DNA from: Verrucomicrobiia bacterium | GTDB lineage: Bacteria > Verrucomicrobiota > Verrucomicrobiia > Verrucomicrobiales > DEV007 | NCBI GenBank assembly: GCA_030425385.1 | Contig: JAUIAH010000029.1 | Coordinates: 1 to 64,000, forward strand | DNA: 64,000 nt | Direction: 5' to 3' | Part shown: positions 43,601 through 52,100 of the stretch, piece after piece | Position numbering within the stretch: the first letter of the stretch is position 1 | Layout of the letters: the number at the start of each line of letters is the position of its first letter | Translations under genes and position numbers: made by a program | The notes under the pieces: generated by a model | Databases searched by the model: none | What the model saw: the letters and a program-made list of their open reading frames with translations, nothing else | What the model was told of the DNA's origin: nothing

Positions 43601-44743
43601 GAGAAGGCCTACATGAAAGCCATTGCCATCCGAGAGTCATTGAGCTCTCAGGAAGGCGCTCATCCTGAGTGGGAAAACGGCCTTGCCAATGTCTATAACA
43701 ATTTGGCGAGCATGCTTCAGAATCGAGGTCGTCTGGAAGAAGCTCGCAGCCACTACGCAAAAGCAATCGCCACGCGCGAGCGGCTCATTGAAGAAGCCAC
43801 CACGGAAGAAGCTCGCCATCGCTGGCAGTACATTCAATCATGGGGTCAGAACAACTTCGGATGGTTTCACTTGCACAATGGAGACCTGGATGCTGCCGAG
43901 AAAGCCTTCAATCTTTCGAAGGCTCTCACGGATGGGCTCATCCCCACCAACTTAGAAAACAAAGGCTATCGGCTAAGCCGGGGAACAAGTTCTCTTGGGC
44001 TGGGCGATGTCCACATTCTGCGAGGTGCCTTTCCAACTGCGCGTGCCTCCATTGATGTGTCCATCCACGAGATGCAGACTCTCACAGATGGCGATCCTGA
44101 GAACGTGAATTGGCGCTGGCGCCTCTCCGATGCTTACCGTTCCCAAGGTCGATGGCACCTCGTGCAGAGCCAACTCACTGAGGCGCAAGCAGCCTACCAG
44201 AATGCCTATGGTGTCATTGTAGAATTTGCCAGCATGGATCCTAGCAATTTGCGACTACAGTGGCAACTTGGTGAGGCGCTCGCCGGGATGGCCCGCGCTG
44301 GCGGGGAATTGGAAGCACGCGGCGCAGGCATTTCCGCAACCACTGTTGAACGTGCGGCCAAAGCCATCGCCATCTCGGATGCTCTGGTGGCTAAAGACGA
44401 CGAGAACACCACCTGGCGGCTCGCTAATGCGATCGCTCACATGGTCGACGCCCGCCTGACCCAGGTCCGCCATGGTGCTGCGGCTGCGCTTCCGCAGATG
44501 GAGGTCGCGCTCGACAAGTGCGAAGGCACGAAAGCCGGAAGTTTGGAAGTTTCCCTAGAGCACCTTGAAATCGCCTGCCGCCATGCGGAAATGGCCAATG
44601 ATCCTGACGCTTATGCAGCACTGGAGCCATTGATCGCTTCTCTTCGAAAAGTGCTCGGTGATTCCCTTTGGCTTGCCAAATTGGAGGCCGCGGCCAATCA
44701 GCGCGGATCCACGAGCGCGGTGCTCTACCCATCCGCACCCTAG
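40631..44743 (+). CDS. Multidomain signalling protein: kinase, nucleotidyl cyclase, second kinase, membrane helix, TPR repeats
   Basis: 1370 residues. A zinc ribbon (CEECGTPL...CPRC, 6-25) precedes kinase 1 (about 62-315; GRGGMGLVYMA, HRDVKPGN, MDFGLAKL). Next is a complete class III cyclase (about 325-490): LLFTDIVGSV with the first metal Asp, QHTGDGFLIKL with the second, and AINFASRV with the catalytic Asn and Arg. Kinase 2 (about 550-815) has GRGGFGEVWLA, a catalytic loop with HKD in place of HRD (IIHKDIKPSN) and ITDFGIG. A membrane helix (about 838-857) leads to extracytoplasmic tetratricopeptide repeats (about 900-1340). So protein phosphorylation and cyclic-nucleotide synthesis sit in one chain. 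The gene is convergent with an ECF sigma gene. Confidence 0.92.
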   Translation: MGTTTCEECGTPLTTGHSSVGICPRCVFDRVKLDSDIAAGGGSMREEFEPLSLEELSELLPNLEILSMIGRGGMGLVYMARQANLDRAVALKLLPIEAALDPEFEERFMREARTMAKLDHANIAHIYDFGEADGQYYIIMEYVEGQTLSHHLMHECLTASESFALLLQVCEALSYAHSRGVVHRDVKPGNIMITPEGRVKVMDFGLAKLVHAEPDRSAITKTNASLGTPHYMAPEQHQSLQITDQRADIYALGVVFYEMLTGSLPIGHYAPPSDKALVPTAVDTVIERALQADLDKRYGSVREFRDDLLIAMEDMEGTVSEKQMVVLLFTDIVGSVGVASRMGTEMYVACISRHDAIIKDVLEETAGARVLQHTGDGFLIKLTAPSEGVAAALKIQYLITHEPWPEEPLQVRIGVHLGEVIEITEQNTGVTKPVGFAINFASRVCSLAQANQILLTRAVFDDARQYLREHPLVVEYPDSVQHVLQWPAHGRYLFQGNDEPMDIFEVGIESLAPLSPPPDSEKAKRAVAPDEEQTLGWRPGAGLEIPMRSSWTLLEKLGRGGFGEVWLAQHRKTKEKRAFKFCFDPLRLRSFRRELTLFRLLRDALGKRRDIATIHEVQVESAPFYLESDYLSGGNLAQWFDDGRTIDDVSMATRLRLMAKVARAVAAAHSVGIIHKDIKPSNILIEEIEGEPEPCITDFGIGNIHSSQKLEELGITHSGFTESLFVRTGSGDTGTRLYSAPEYLVGGQPTVKGDVYALGIMLYQLVIGDLHQPLGSGWRRDIEDSLVADDIAQCVDVDPERRFDTAAMLAENLETLDSRRETKEREDASLRRRRWFRVAALVGASVSAFLGYGYYQSVQSERLAREAQGRAEDLVDFMVQDLYEQLEPIGRLDVIDNVVGRVRQHYNDYPDELVTDEILLRESAVLTKLSVIRRDQGDIDAAIRLLDETAREKQRLVDRNPNNGAYKDELAGTLDATGVVRYRSGDFEGAEKAYMKAIAIRESLSSQEGAHPEWENGLANVYNNLASMLQNRGRLEEARSHYAKAIATRERLIEEATTEEARHRWQYIQSWGQNNFGWFHLHNGDLDAAEKAFNLSKALTDGLIPTNLENKGYRLSRGTSSLGLGDVHILRGAFPTARASIDVSIHEMQTLTDGDPENVNWRWRLSDAYRSQGRWHLVQSQLTEAQAAYQNAYGVIVEFASMDPSNLRLQWQLGEALAGMARAGGELEARGAGISATTVERAAKAIAISDALVAKDDENTTWRLANAIAHMVDARLTQVRHGAAAALPQMEVALDKCEGTKAGSLEVSLEHLEIACRHAEMANDPDAYAALEPLIASLRKVLGDSLWLAKLEAAANQRGSTSAVLYPSAP

Positions 44744-44759
44744 AGCGTTCATAGCTGTT

Positions 44760-45614
44760 TCAAGTTAAGGGGATGCCCGATTCTGCGGGAGCATCATCCG
44801 TTGAGAATACCCGCATGAGATAGTTGAGTTCCTCATCAGCATCTTCGGAAGACAGCACTGTTTCTTCGATCTTCTCTCGCATGATGGCAGCAAAGCGTTG
44901 ACGCAAGCGATAGACAGCAATGCGGACCGCACCCGGTTTCATGCCTAACTGTTCGGCAATGTCGCGATGCGCTGAGCGATCCGATTGGACACTGATGTAA
45001 GGGCGGAACGCCTCAAATAGATCCTCCTTGCCTCTCTTGGTATACTCATCTTCGATCTGTGACAGGGTTTCATCGATCAATGCCAAAGCCCATTGCTGGT
45101 CAAAGGCCAGATCTGGAGAAGCCGCCGCACTCGCCGTGGCGGCAATGCGTGATTCCGCTTCATTCACATCGATGCTGAGCGGATGGGCGCCGCCTCCGCG
45201 TTTCAACGAGGTTTCTTTGCGATGCTCTCCGATGAGGAAATGCTTCAACGCTGTGAGGAGGTAGGCACGAAGTTTCCCCCGAGAGGCATCGACATCCGTG
45301 AGAGGACCCCGCCGCGAAAGCATGGCAAAGAAACCTTGCGTCAAGTCCTCGGCATCGGCCTCAGAATGTCCGCGCCTCCTAACGTAGGTATAAAGAGGCA
45401 GCCAGTAGGAATGAAAGAGCACGCTCCAAGCTTCCCCCCGGTCTTTAGCCGAATCCGTCGTCGAGCGTGCGACGATGGACCACCGAGTCGCCGGGAAAGG
45501 ATCGTGCGAGATAGCTTCAGATTCGTCAGTCATCTTGGGAGTGGCAGCGTTCCGTGGACGCTTCATCTTGGGGGAATTGCCGAGCGAAAGGGAAGAAATT
45601 TGTGTCGTGATCAT
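44760..45614 (-). CDS. ECF-type RNA polymerase sigma factor (FPxTRWS family)
   Basis: 284 residues from the ATG at 45614; ATGs at 45566 and 45533 would give an N-terminus closer to the paralogues (MTDESEAISHDPFPATRWSIV). Region 2: VLFHSYWLPLYTYVRRRGHSEADAEDLTQGFFAML; region 4: AHRDIAEQLGMKPGAVRIAVYRLRQRFAAIM; a conserved acidic tail follows (SSEDADEELNYLMRVFS). It begins 26 bases after the kinase gene at 45641-47383 and has no promoter of its own, so it is probably co-transcribed with that kinase. Its 3' end faces the end of the double-kinase gene 16 bases away. Confidence 0.9.
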   Translation of the reverse strand: MITTQISSLSLGNSPKMKRPRNAATPKMTDESEAISHDPFPATRWSIVARSTTDSAKDRGEAWSVLFHSYWLPLYTYVRRRGHSEADAEDLTQGFFAMLSRRGPLTDVDASRGKLRAYLLTALKHFLIGEHRKETSLKRGGGAHPLSIDVNEAESRIAATASAAASPDLAFDQQWALALIDETLSQIEDEYTKRGKEDLFEAFRPYISVQSDRSAHRDIAEQLGMKPGAVRIAVYRLRQRFAAIMREKIEETVLSSEDADEELNYLMRVFSTDDAPAESGIPLT

Positions 45615-45640
45615 GGATTATCAAGGGCAGTTCAGGTAGG

Positions 45641-47383
45641 CTAACGTTTGCGTGGGAATGCTTTCAAGGGACCGGGTTGGCGATAGGTGAGATTGCGAAG
45701 CACTATAGGTGCCTTGTGGATGGCAGGCAGAATTGCTGACAACCGTTGCGCATTCCGATCCGAAAGACCAAAGCTGGCCACAAATGTCTCGGTGTCCTCA
45801 TAGCCTAACAACACGGCACGCACTGTGTCAGGATCCATTCCCAATTGCCCATACTTTGCAAAGTTGCTCGCGGCAAACATGGCCCGACGAGAACTGGTTT
45901 CGGAAATCCGCCCCATGGGCATGAAATAGAGCACATAGGCCTGGCGGAAATGGTCCATTGCGGCCTCAGTCGTGCCCGCCTCCGCCAACGTATGGCCAAG
46001 ATGCATGTGCGCATGTTGAAGGCCACGCCAGACACCGAACGCTTCTGGCTGAGCATTCACCGCTTCCAACGCTTCGGCGAGAGCTCTCTGTGAGTCTGCT
46101 AGTCCATCGGGAGCGGGGTGGCGTATGGGTGCAATCGTTTCCACAAGAGGGGCTGGTGTAACCGTTGGCTCGGCCTCTTGCCGAATGACTCCGCCCGCCC
46201 ACCCAAGGGACGACGCGGCTAACATTCCTGCCACGGCCATGACGGCATGCCGCTGACGTCGGAGAAACTTCCAAATGCGATAGCCTGGTTTGGGTGGGCG
46301 CGCCTGCACGGGTTCATCATTGAGATGACGGGTGAGATCGCCTGCCAAGGCAGCCGCCGACGGGTAACGCTTCTCTGGATGCGCCTCCAAAGCCTGCAAT
46401 AGGATCCAATCGATGTCCAAAGGAAGCCGCGAGACACTCATGCTGTCACGATCACTGGCACCACTCTTCACCTGCCTGGCAAACAATATGGATGGCTTGG
46501 CAGGGAGGTGATTGTGATAGAAGCTCTCCAAATCGCGCGCGCTTTTCCCTTGGAGCTGATCGAATGCAAACGGCGTCTGTCCGACGAGCAATTCATAGAG
46601 CACCACGCCTAACGCATACACATCCGCGCGTGCGTCAACCTCCTGCTCTCCGGGAACGGCTTGTTCGGGGCTCATGTAAGTGGGCGTCCCGATCACTTGA
46701 TGCTCAAGCGTCACCAACGTCGCTTCACTGAGCGGAGTATGGAGAGCCTTAGCAATGCCAAAGTCGATCACCTTGGGCTGCCCAGTGCTCGTGATCAGGA
46801 TGTTCGAAGGCTTGAGGTCGCGGTGCACGATGCCACGGTCATGGGCGTGCTGAAGCGCTTCACATACATGTTTCATGAGCACGAGCCGCTCGCGCACATT
46901 CAGGCGCTGGCGTGCCGCGTACTCCGTGATGGGAAGGCCGCGCACGAGTTCCATGACGAAGAAGGGCCGACCATTCTTCATTTGTCCCGCATCATACACC
47001 GTTGCGATATTCGGGTGATCAATCCGGGCCAGCGCTTGGCGTTCCGCATCGAAGCGTTTCACCACTTGCGCCGTATCCATGCCGGCTTTGAGCACCTTGA
47101 TAGCGACATCGCGATGAAGATCATTCACTTGGCGTGCCTGATAGACTTCACCGAAGCCGCCTTCACCGAGTCTGCCCGTGATCGTGTAGCGTTCTTGAAC
47201 CCGTTCCCCCACCTGCAAGCTAGAACCACGGAGAGCACTCGGGGCCGCATCCAAGGCCGATAGCCCTCCGCGGATCAAGCAATTAGGGCACAGGCCAGCG
47301 GGGGCGTCCATTGGCAATGGCTGCCCACAAGAATCGCAGCAGACGTCACCAATTGAGGAGGGAGAAGGGAGGGCATCGCTCAT
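45641..47383 (-). CDS. Membrane Ser/Thr protein kinase
   Basis: 580 residues. Zinc ribbon (CCDSCGQPL...CPNCLIRGG), kinase domain at about 66-345 with [26 protein letters not shown] and [10 protein letters not shown], then one membrane helix (about 378-397, [21 protein letters not shown]). The roughly 180-residue extracytoplasmic part is helical and has a TPR-like stretch ([32 protein letters not shown]). It is the third of four same-direction genes, sigma-sigma-kinase-sigma, with gaps of 65, 69 and 26 bases. An ECF-type promoter ends nine bases before its ATG. Confidence 0.93.
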   Translation of the reverse strand: MSDALPSPSSIGDVCCDSCGQPLPMDAPAGLCPNCLIRGGLSALDAAPSALRGSSLQVGERVQERYTITGRLGEGGFGEVYQARQVNDLHRDVAIKVLKAGMDTAQVVKRFDAERQALARIDHPNIATVYDAGQMKNGRPFFVMELVRGLPITEYAARQRLNVRERLVLMKHVCEALQHAHDRGIVHRDLKPSNILITSTGQPKVIDFGIAKALHTPLSEATLVTLEHQVIGTPTYMSPEQAVPGEQEVDARADVYALGVVLYELLVGQTPFAFDQLQGKSARDLESFYHNHLPAKPSILFARQVKSGASDRDSMSVSRLPLDIDWILLQALEAHPEKRYPSAAALAGDLTRHLNDEPVQARPPKPGYRIWKFLRRQRHAVMAVAGMLAASSLGWAGGVIRQEAEPTVTPAPLVETIAPIRHPAPDGLADSQRALAEALEAVNAQPEAFGVWRGLQHAHMHLGHTLAEAGTTEAAMDHFRQAYVLYFMPMGRISETSSRRAMFAASNFAKYGQLGMDPDTVRAVLLGYEDTETFVASFGLSDRNAQRLSAILPAIHKAPIVLRNLTYRQPGPLKAFPRKR

Positions 47384-47392
47384 CCCACTCCT

Positions 47393-47418
47393 CTTCGCGA
47401 TGGGCGAATGGATGTTAC
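47393..47418 (-). promoter_or_regulatory. ECF-type promoter for the kinase gene
   Basis: Minus strand GTAAC (47418-47414), 15 bases, GCGAAG (47398-47393), nine bases before the ATG at 47383. One mismatch to the GCGCAG hexamer. Confidence 0.62.
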
Positions 47419-47452
47419 ATGGGCTAAGAAAGAAAGTTCGAGAAAGTTCCCA

Positions 47453-48172
47453 TCATGCGAAGACGGCCATGAGATGGTGTAATTCCTCTCTCACCTGGGA
47501 GGGGTCCCGAACCGTCGAGGCCACGTGGGCCTTCAGCAACTCCCCATACCGTTGGCGCAATCGATGCACCATGATGCGGGCGTTCCCTTCAGACACCCCA
47601 AGGGTTTCGCCCACCTCCCGATAGGGGGCCTCTCCGGATTTGAAAGTGATGTAGCGCCCTAGGATGGCAAATTGCTCCCCCTTCCCTTTCGCCACTTGCT
47701 CCGCCGCTAGAGCTCGCATGACCGATTCTAACAGCGTCGTTGCCCAGCGTCGCTCGAACATCGCCTCCGGAGTTTGACTCTCTTGCGGCTCATTCTGATA
47801 GCGCTTCTCCGCGCGCTCGAAGTCAATGGACAGGACCGCGCGTCCGCCGCCTCGCTTCTCTGCTTTCGCATGGCGGTGATAGGATGAGAGGTGATGATCC
47901 AGAGCAGTGAGGAGGTAACTGCGCAGTTTCCCCCTAGCTCGATCAAGGCCCGCGAAGTCTTGTCGAGCTAACAACTTGGCAAAGAATCCCTGTGTCAAAT
48001 CCTCTGCGTCCTCTCGGGAATACCCCTTTCGCCTCACATAGGCATAAAGGGGATACCAATAGAGCTGACAGATCTCTGCCAGGGCTGATTCTCCAATGGT
48101 ATTGGCATCTTGTACAGCGACCACCATGGTCCAAGGAGTCGCGGGGAAAGCAGAGTGAGAAATTTCCGTCAT
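47453..48172 (-). CDS. ECF-type RNA polymerase sigma factor (FPxTRWS family)
   Basis: 239 residues from the ATG at 48172 (MTEISHSAFPATPWTMV). The frame is open to 48535, but that extension runs antiparallel-free over the end of the preceding sigma gene and does not look like protein. Region 2: LAEICQLYWYPLYAYVRRKGYSREDAEDLTQGFFAKLL; region 4: PYREVGETLGVSEGNARIMVHRLRQRYGELL; C-terminal VREELHHLMAVF as in the paralogues. The 'FPATRWS' motif is FPATPWT here. Its own ECF-type promoter lies 24 bases upstream. Confidence 0.92.
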   Translation of the reverse strand: MTEISHSAFPATPWTMVVAVQDANTIGESALAEICQLYWYPLYAYVRRKGYSREDAEDLTQGFFAKLLARQDFAGLDRARGKLRSYLLTALDHHLSSYHRHAKAEKRGGGRAVLSIDFERAEKRYQNEPQESQTPEAMFERRWATTLLESVMRALAAEQVAKGKGEQFAILGRYITFKSGEAPYREVGETLGVSEGNARIMVHRLRQRYGELLKAHVASTVRDPSQVREELHHLMAVFA

Positions 48173-48196
48173 GGTGGGAGGTGTGTTCCCACCCTT

Positions 48197-48222
48197 CTGC
48201 GTCAAGGCGGACCAGATGTTAC
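48197..48222 (-). promoter_or_regulatory. ECF-type promoter for the sigma gene at 47453-48172
   Basis: Minus strand GTAAC (48222-48218), 15 bases, ACGCAG (48202-48197), 24 bases before the ATG. A sigma gene with this promoter suggests autoregulation or a sigma cascade. Confidence 0.68.
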
Positions 48223-48237
48223 GCCATCCGAACCCTT

Positions 48238-48981
48238 TCATTGCGAAAAGACAGTCATGAGATGCAAGCGCTCCGCCTCCACATCGCCATCGGTGAGTAC
48301 GGTTTCCGCAATCGCTTCGCGCATGAGTTGCGCAAAGCGTTGACGCAACCGATAGATCGCGATGCGCAGGGCCCCTTGTTTCAGGCCCAACCGCTTGGAT
48401 AGCGTTTCGTAGGTGGGTTGGGTCTCTGTGCAACTGACATAAGGGCGAAAGGCCTCGAAATGATCCAATTTCCCACGTCGTGCATACTCCGTTTCCAGTT
48501 TGTCCAAGGTATCCTGAATCAATTGAAGAGCCCACCGCCGATCAAATTCTTGTTCGGGCGTTGCCGCCCCGGTGCTTTCATTCATGAACTGGTCCTCAGC
48601 CGCCATGAGCTCCAAGGATAGCGTCTTTGCGACCCCGCCACGTTTCTCCGCGGTCGCCTTGCGATGTTCGGTGATCATGAAATTCTTGAAGGCTCCCAAG
48701 AGGTAGGATCGCAAGCGCCCTCGCTCCGGTGTAGCCTGATTGAGGCTGTCGCGTCGAATGAAATTGGCGAAGAACGCTTGGGTCAGGTCTTCGGCATCTT
48801 CCGGTCCATTGCCCGCCCGGCGCGCATACGCATAGAGCGGAAACCAGTAGTCGTTGCAGAGAGTCGACCACGCCTCGCGACGGTCTGTTTCATCGGCCTC
48901 AATGGCTCGAGCCACCAAACTCCAGCGTGTGTGGGGGAAAGGGCTCGTGTTTTGTCCAAGGGTATTGTCAGGAGCATACAT
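48238..48981 (-). CDS. ECF-type RNA polymerase sigma factor (FPxTRWS family)
   Basis: 247 residues starting MYAPDNTLGQNTSPFPHTRWSLVARA. Region 2: LCNDYWFPLYAYARRAGNGPEDAEDLTQAFFANFI; region 4: TYETLSKRLGLKQGALRIAIYRLRQRFAQLM; acidic tail (TDGDVEAERLHLMTVFSQ). It is the closest paralogue of the sigma factor at 44760-45614, sharing EHRKxTxxKRGG, EFDxxWAL and the 'RGKxDxFEAFRPYVS' stretch. It heads the sigma-sigma-kinase-sigma run and has an ECF-type promoter 11 bases upstream. Confidence 0.92.
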   Translation of the reverse strand: MYAPDNTLGQNTSPFPHTRWSLVARAIEADETDRREAWSTLCNDYWFPLYAYARRAGNGPEDAEDLTQAFFANFIRRDSLNQATPERGRLRSYLLGAFKNFMITEHRKATAEKRGGVAKTLSLELMAAEDQFMNESTGAATPEQEFDRRWALQLIQDTLDKLETEYARRGKLDHFEAFRPYVSCTETQPTYETLSKRLGLKQGALRIAIYRLRQRFAQLMREAIAETVLTDGDVEAERLHLMTVFSQ

Positions 48982-48992
48982 GATGGCCTGGG

Positions 48993-49018
48993 AAGCGCTG
49001 TGGCCCGCCTTTCGTTAC
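48993..49018 (-). promoter_or_regulatory. ECF-type promoter for the sigma gene at 48238-48981
   Basis: Minus strand GTAAC (49018-49014), 15 bases, GCGCTT (48998-48993), 11 bases before the ATG. It begins 25 bases past the terminator of the propeller gene. Confidence 0.62.
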
Positions 49019-49042
49019 AAGAAATCTTCACTACCGCACGAA

Positions 49043-49075
49043 ACAGGGCGCCTTTCGCGACGAAAGACGCCCTGT
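49043..49075 (-). terminator. Rho-independent terminator after the five-unit propeller gene
   Basis: A 15-position stem with one mismatch (ACAGGGCGCCTTTCG / CGAAAGACGCCCTGT) and a three-base loop, 36 bases past the stop codon at 49111. On the minus strand it is followed by TTCGTG, so the T-run is short. Confidence 0.72.
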
Positions 49076-49110
49076 CGGCAGGGAGGATGCTTCGGTTGGA
49101 GAAGCAGATT

Positions 49111-52100
49111 CTATTCTTCGGTCACTCGGAAGTAGTCGGCGTGCGTGGTGCGATTGATGGTCCAATACCAGTTCTGGCCATCGCCCTGAATGGGATCCCC
49201 CACCGTTTCCCAAGACATGAGGTCCGCGCTGACTTGCAAGCGATAGCTCGTGTTAGGCAGAGAGGGGAAATGCACCTGCAGCTGATCTCCCGCGGCTACA
49301 ATGGCGACCGGCAAACGGTCCGTGGCGACTGGTGGTGCGGTCGTGGTTCCGCCAGAGAAATCCAGCGTTTCATTCCAACGAGCGAAGTTCTTCTTGCGAT
49401 TGGGAGGGCCTAACGGATCGGCAAAGACTCCAGCCATGTAGACGTCGTTTCCATCCACGAGGACCACGTTGACGATTTGAGTCGTCGTGTTGCCCAGACC
49501 GGAGCCCATCGTCTTCCACGTCCCCGTGCCGTCCCACATCGCCGCCTTGTTGAGACGGCTCAGGTCACTGTCGGCGAAGTCGAAATCCCCGCCAATGTAG
49601 ACGCGGTTGCGCGCATCCACCGAGAGGCCGAAGACCCCGTTCACGCTGCCTCCACCGATGATTCCGCCGTCCATCGTGTCCCAGAAGATGCCGTTCCAGA
49701 TAGCGACATTGTTAGCAAACTGATCACCCACTTGATCAAACTGACCACCGACGACAAGGGTTCCGTTAGGAGCGAAGGCCATGGTGCGGACCACACCGTT
49801 CACCCCACCACCCACTTCGGACCATTGCGAGCCATCGAATTTCGCCAGTGATTGGACCACTCGATCCCCACTATGGGTGAAGATCCCACCAGCATAGACA
49901 TCGCCGTTGGAGGCCACGGCCAGGGCGCTGACCTTGGCATTGAGGCCTTCCCCGCAGGATTGCCACTGATTCGTCCTGACATTGAAACGGCGAACAAAGC
50001 GCATGGAAGGATCGTTGTGGTTGAAGACGAACCCGCCGATGTAGAGGTGATCTCCACTCCGAACGACACTGTAGACGCCCCCGGAAACGGGTCCCAACAT
50101 ATCGGCGCCCGCGGTGAAGTCGATTAGGGCCGACCATTGACCCGTCGCAGGGTCGAACTTCGCGATGCGGTTGGCGTCGATCCCTCCGATACTGGAGAAG
50201 TCTCCCCCGACCCAAAGCTTCCCTTCAGCATCGGCGTGCAGGGCGCGGATGAAGTTCCGATGAGACCCATCCACTCCGGGCACCGGTTCCCACTGCAGCG
50301 TGGTGAGATTGAATCGTGCCAGATTCTTCATGCGCGGATCGCCCGCGGTGTTGAGGAAAGCTCCTGCCATGTAGAGGTAGTTACCCAGTTTCGCCATACT
50401 GAAAGGATCACCCGAAGGTCCGCCGTAGTCATAGTGCCAGTGTTTATCCGCCTCAGGACGTTGTGGCGCGCTCGCATCTTCTAACGGCGCATTGTCCTGA
50501 GCCGGCTCGTAATCGTTGAAGTCCAACGTTGGATTCCAACGAGCAAAGTTCTTCTTGCGATTCGGAGAACCGTTAGGATCTGCAAAGAGGCCCGCAAAGT
50601 AGACATCAAGGCCGTCCGTCATGACGGCTGTGACAATCTGTGTGGTGGAGTTACCCAACCCATGGCCTAGCGGTTGCCAACTCCCGCTGGCACCATAGAC
50701 CGCCACTTTGTTCAAGCGCGTGCCATCAATGTATGACTCGTCGAAATCTCCACCAACATACAAACGCCCTTCGGAATCGAGATCCAATTGCCATACTCCA
50801 TTCACACTTCCACCACCGGCAAGGCCCAGATTGAGATTGTCCCATTGCTGCCCATCCCAGGAGGCAACCATATTCGCGAGGACTCCGCCCGCCTGCGCAA
50901 ACGTGCCTCCCACGTAGAGCGTGCCGTCCGTGTCGAACTTCAACGTGCGCACGACTCCGTCGACACCGCCTCCCACTGGGAGCCAATGCTCTCCATCCCA
51001 CTTGGCGAGCCCCGACAACGGCGTGTTGCCCGATCCAGTGAAACTTCCGCCCGCATACACCTGGCCTTCGGCATCGGTGATGAGGACGTTCACCCGGTCA
51101 TTTAGACCGTTCCCCACCGTCTCCCACGTATTCGTCACGAGGTTGAAGCGGCGAATGAAGCGTTCGGCAGGATCATCGCTATTAAAGATGAATCCGCCAA
51201 TGTAGACGTAGTCTCCTGAGCGGACCGTAGCATAGGCTCCCCCAGACACCGGTCCGAATTCATCAGGATGATTGCGATCTCGCAAGGGACTCCATTGTCC
51301 CGTCTGGGTGTCAAACTTCGCAATGCGACTGGCATTGACACCACCGATGCTGGAGAAATCGCCGCCAACCCAGAGATTCCCTTCCTGATCGATGTCTAAC
51401 GAACGCACCCAACCCTGTCGACCATCCAATCCCGGCAAGGATTCCCATTGCTCGGTCACCAGGTTGAAGCGCGCCAAAGTCTTGATACCGCTCTTGTTCG
51501 TCACGCGTTGGAAAGCACCCGCCGTGTAGATGTGCTCGCCGTGGCGCACCATTTGGAAAGGATCGCCACCATCTGGCCCACCGTATTCGAGGAACATGTG
51601 CTTGTTTGCCTCCGCCAAGACATCGGGTGCCGGTCCGGGCGGCTCTTCCTCTGGAGCGTTCAGTCCTGCCTCGTAGCGGCTGAAGTCAATCGATGCATTC
51701 CAGCGCGCGAAGTTCTTCTTCCGATTAGGAGCTCCGTTAGGGTCAGCAAAGACACCGCCGAAGTAGACATCCTCCCCTACCGTCACCACCGTATTGACGA
51801 TTTGCGTCGTCGTATTGCCCAAACCGGATCCCAAGGCCTTCCATTGACCACCATCATACACGGCCACTTTGTTCAGCTTGGAACTGTCGGCACCTGCAGC
51901 ATCAAAGTCTCCACTAATGTAAACACGCCCTTCGACATCAATCGCCATATCAAAGACACCATTCACGTCGCCGCCACCATAGATTCCGTCATTCATGGCG
52001 TGCCATTGAGCGCCGTCCCACATGGCTACGTTGCTCACCGTGAGATCTCCAGCGCGATCGAATTGACCACCCACATAGAGTTGTCCTCCAGAGCCCACCG

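Noticed and set aside
48173-48535. N-terminal extension of the sigma gene at 47453
   Set aside because: It covers the end of the preceding sigma gene and the promoter at 48197-48222; its residues are rich in Cys, Arg and His and unlike any sigma factor.
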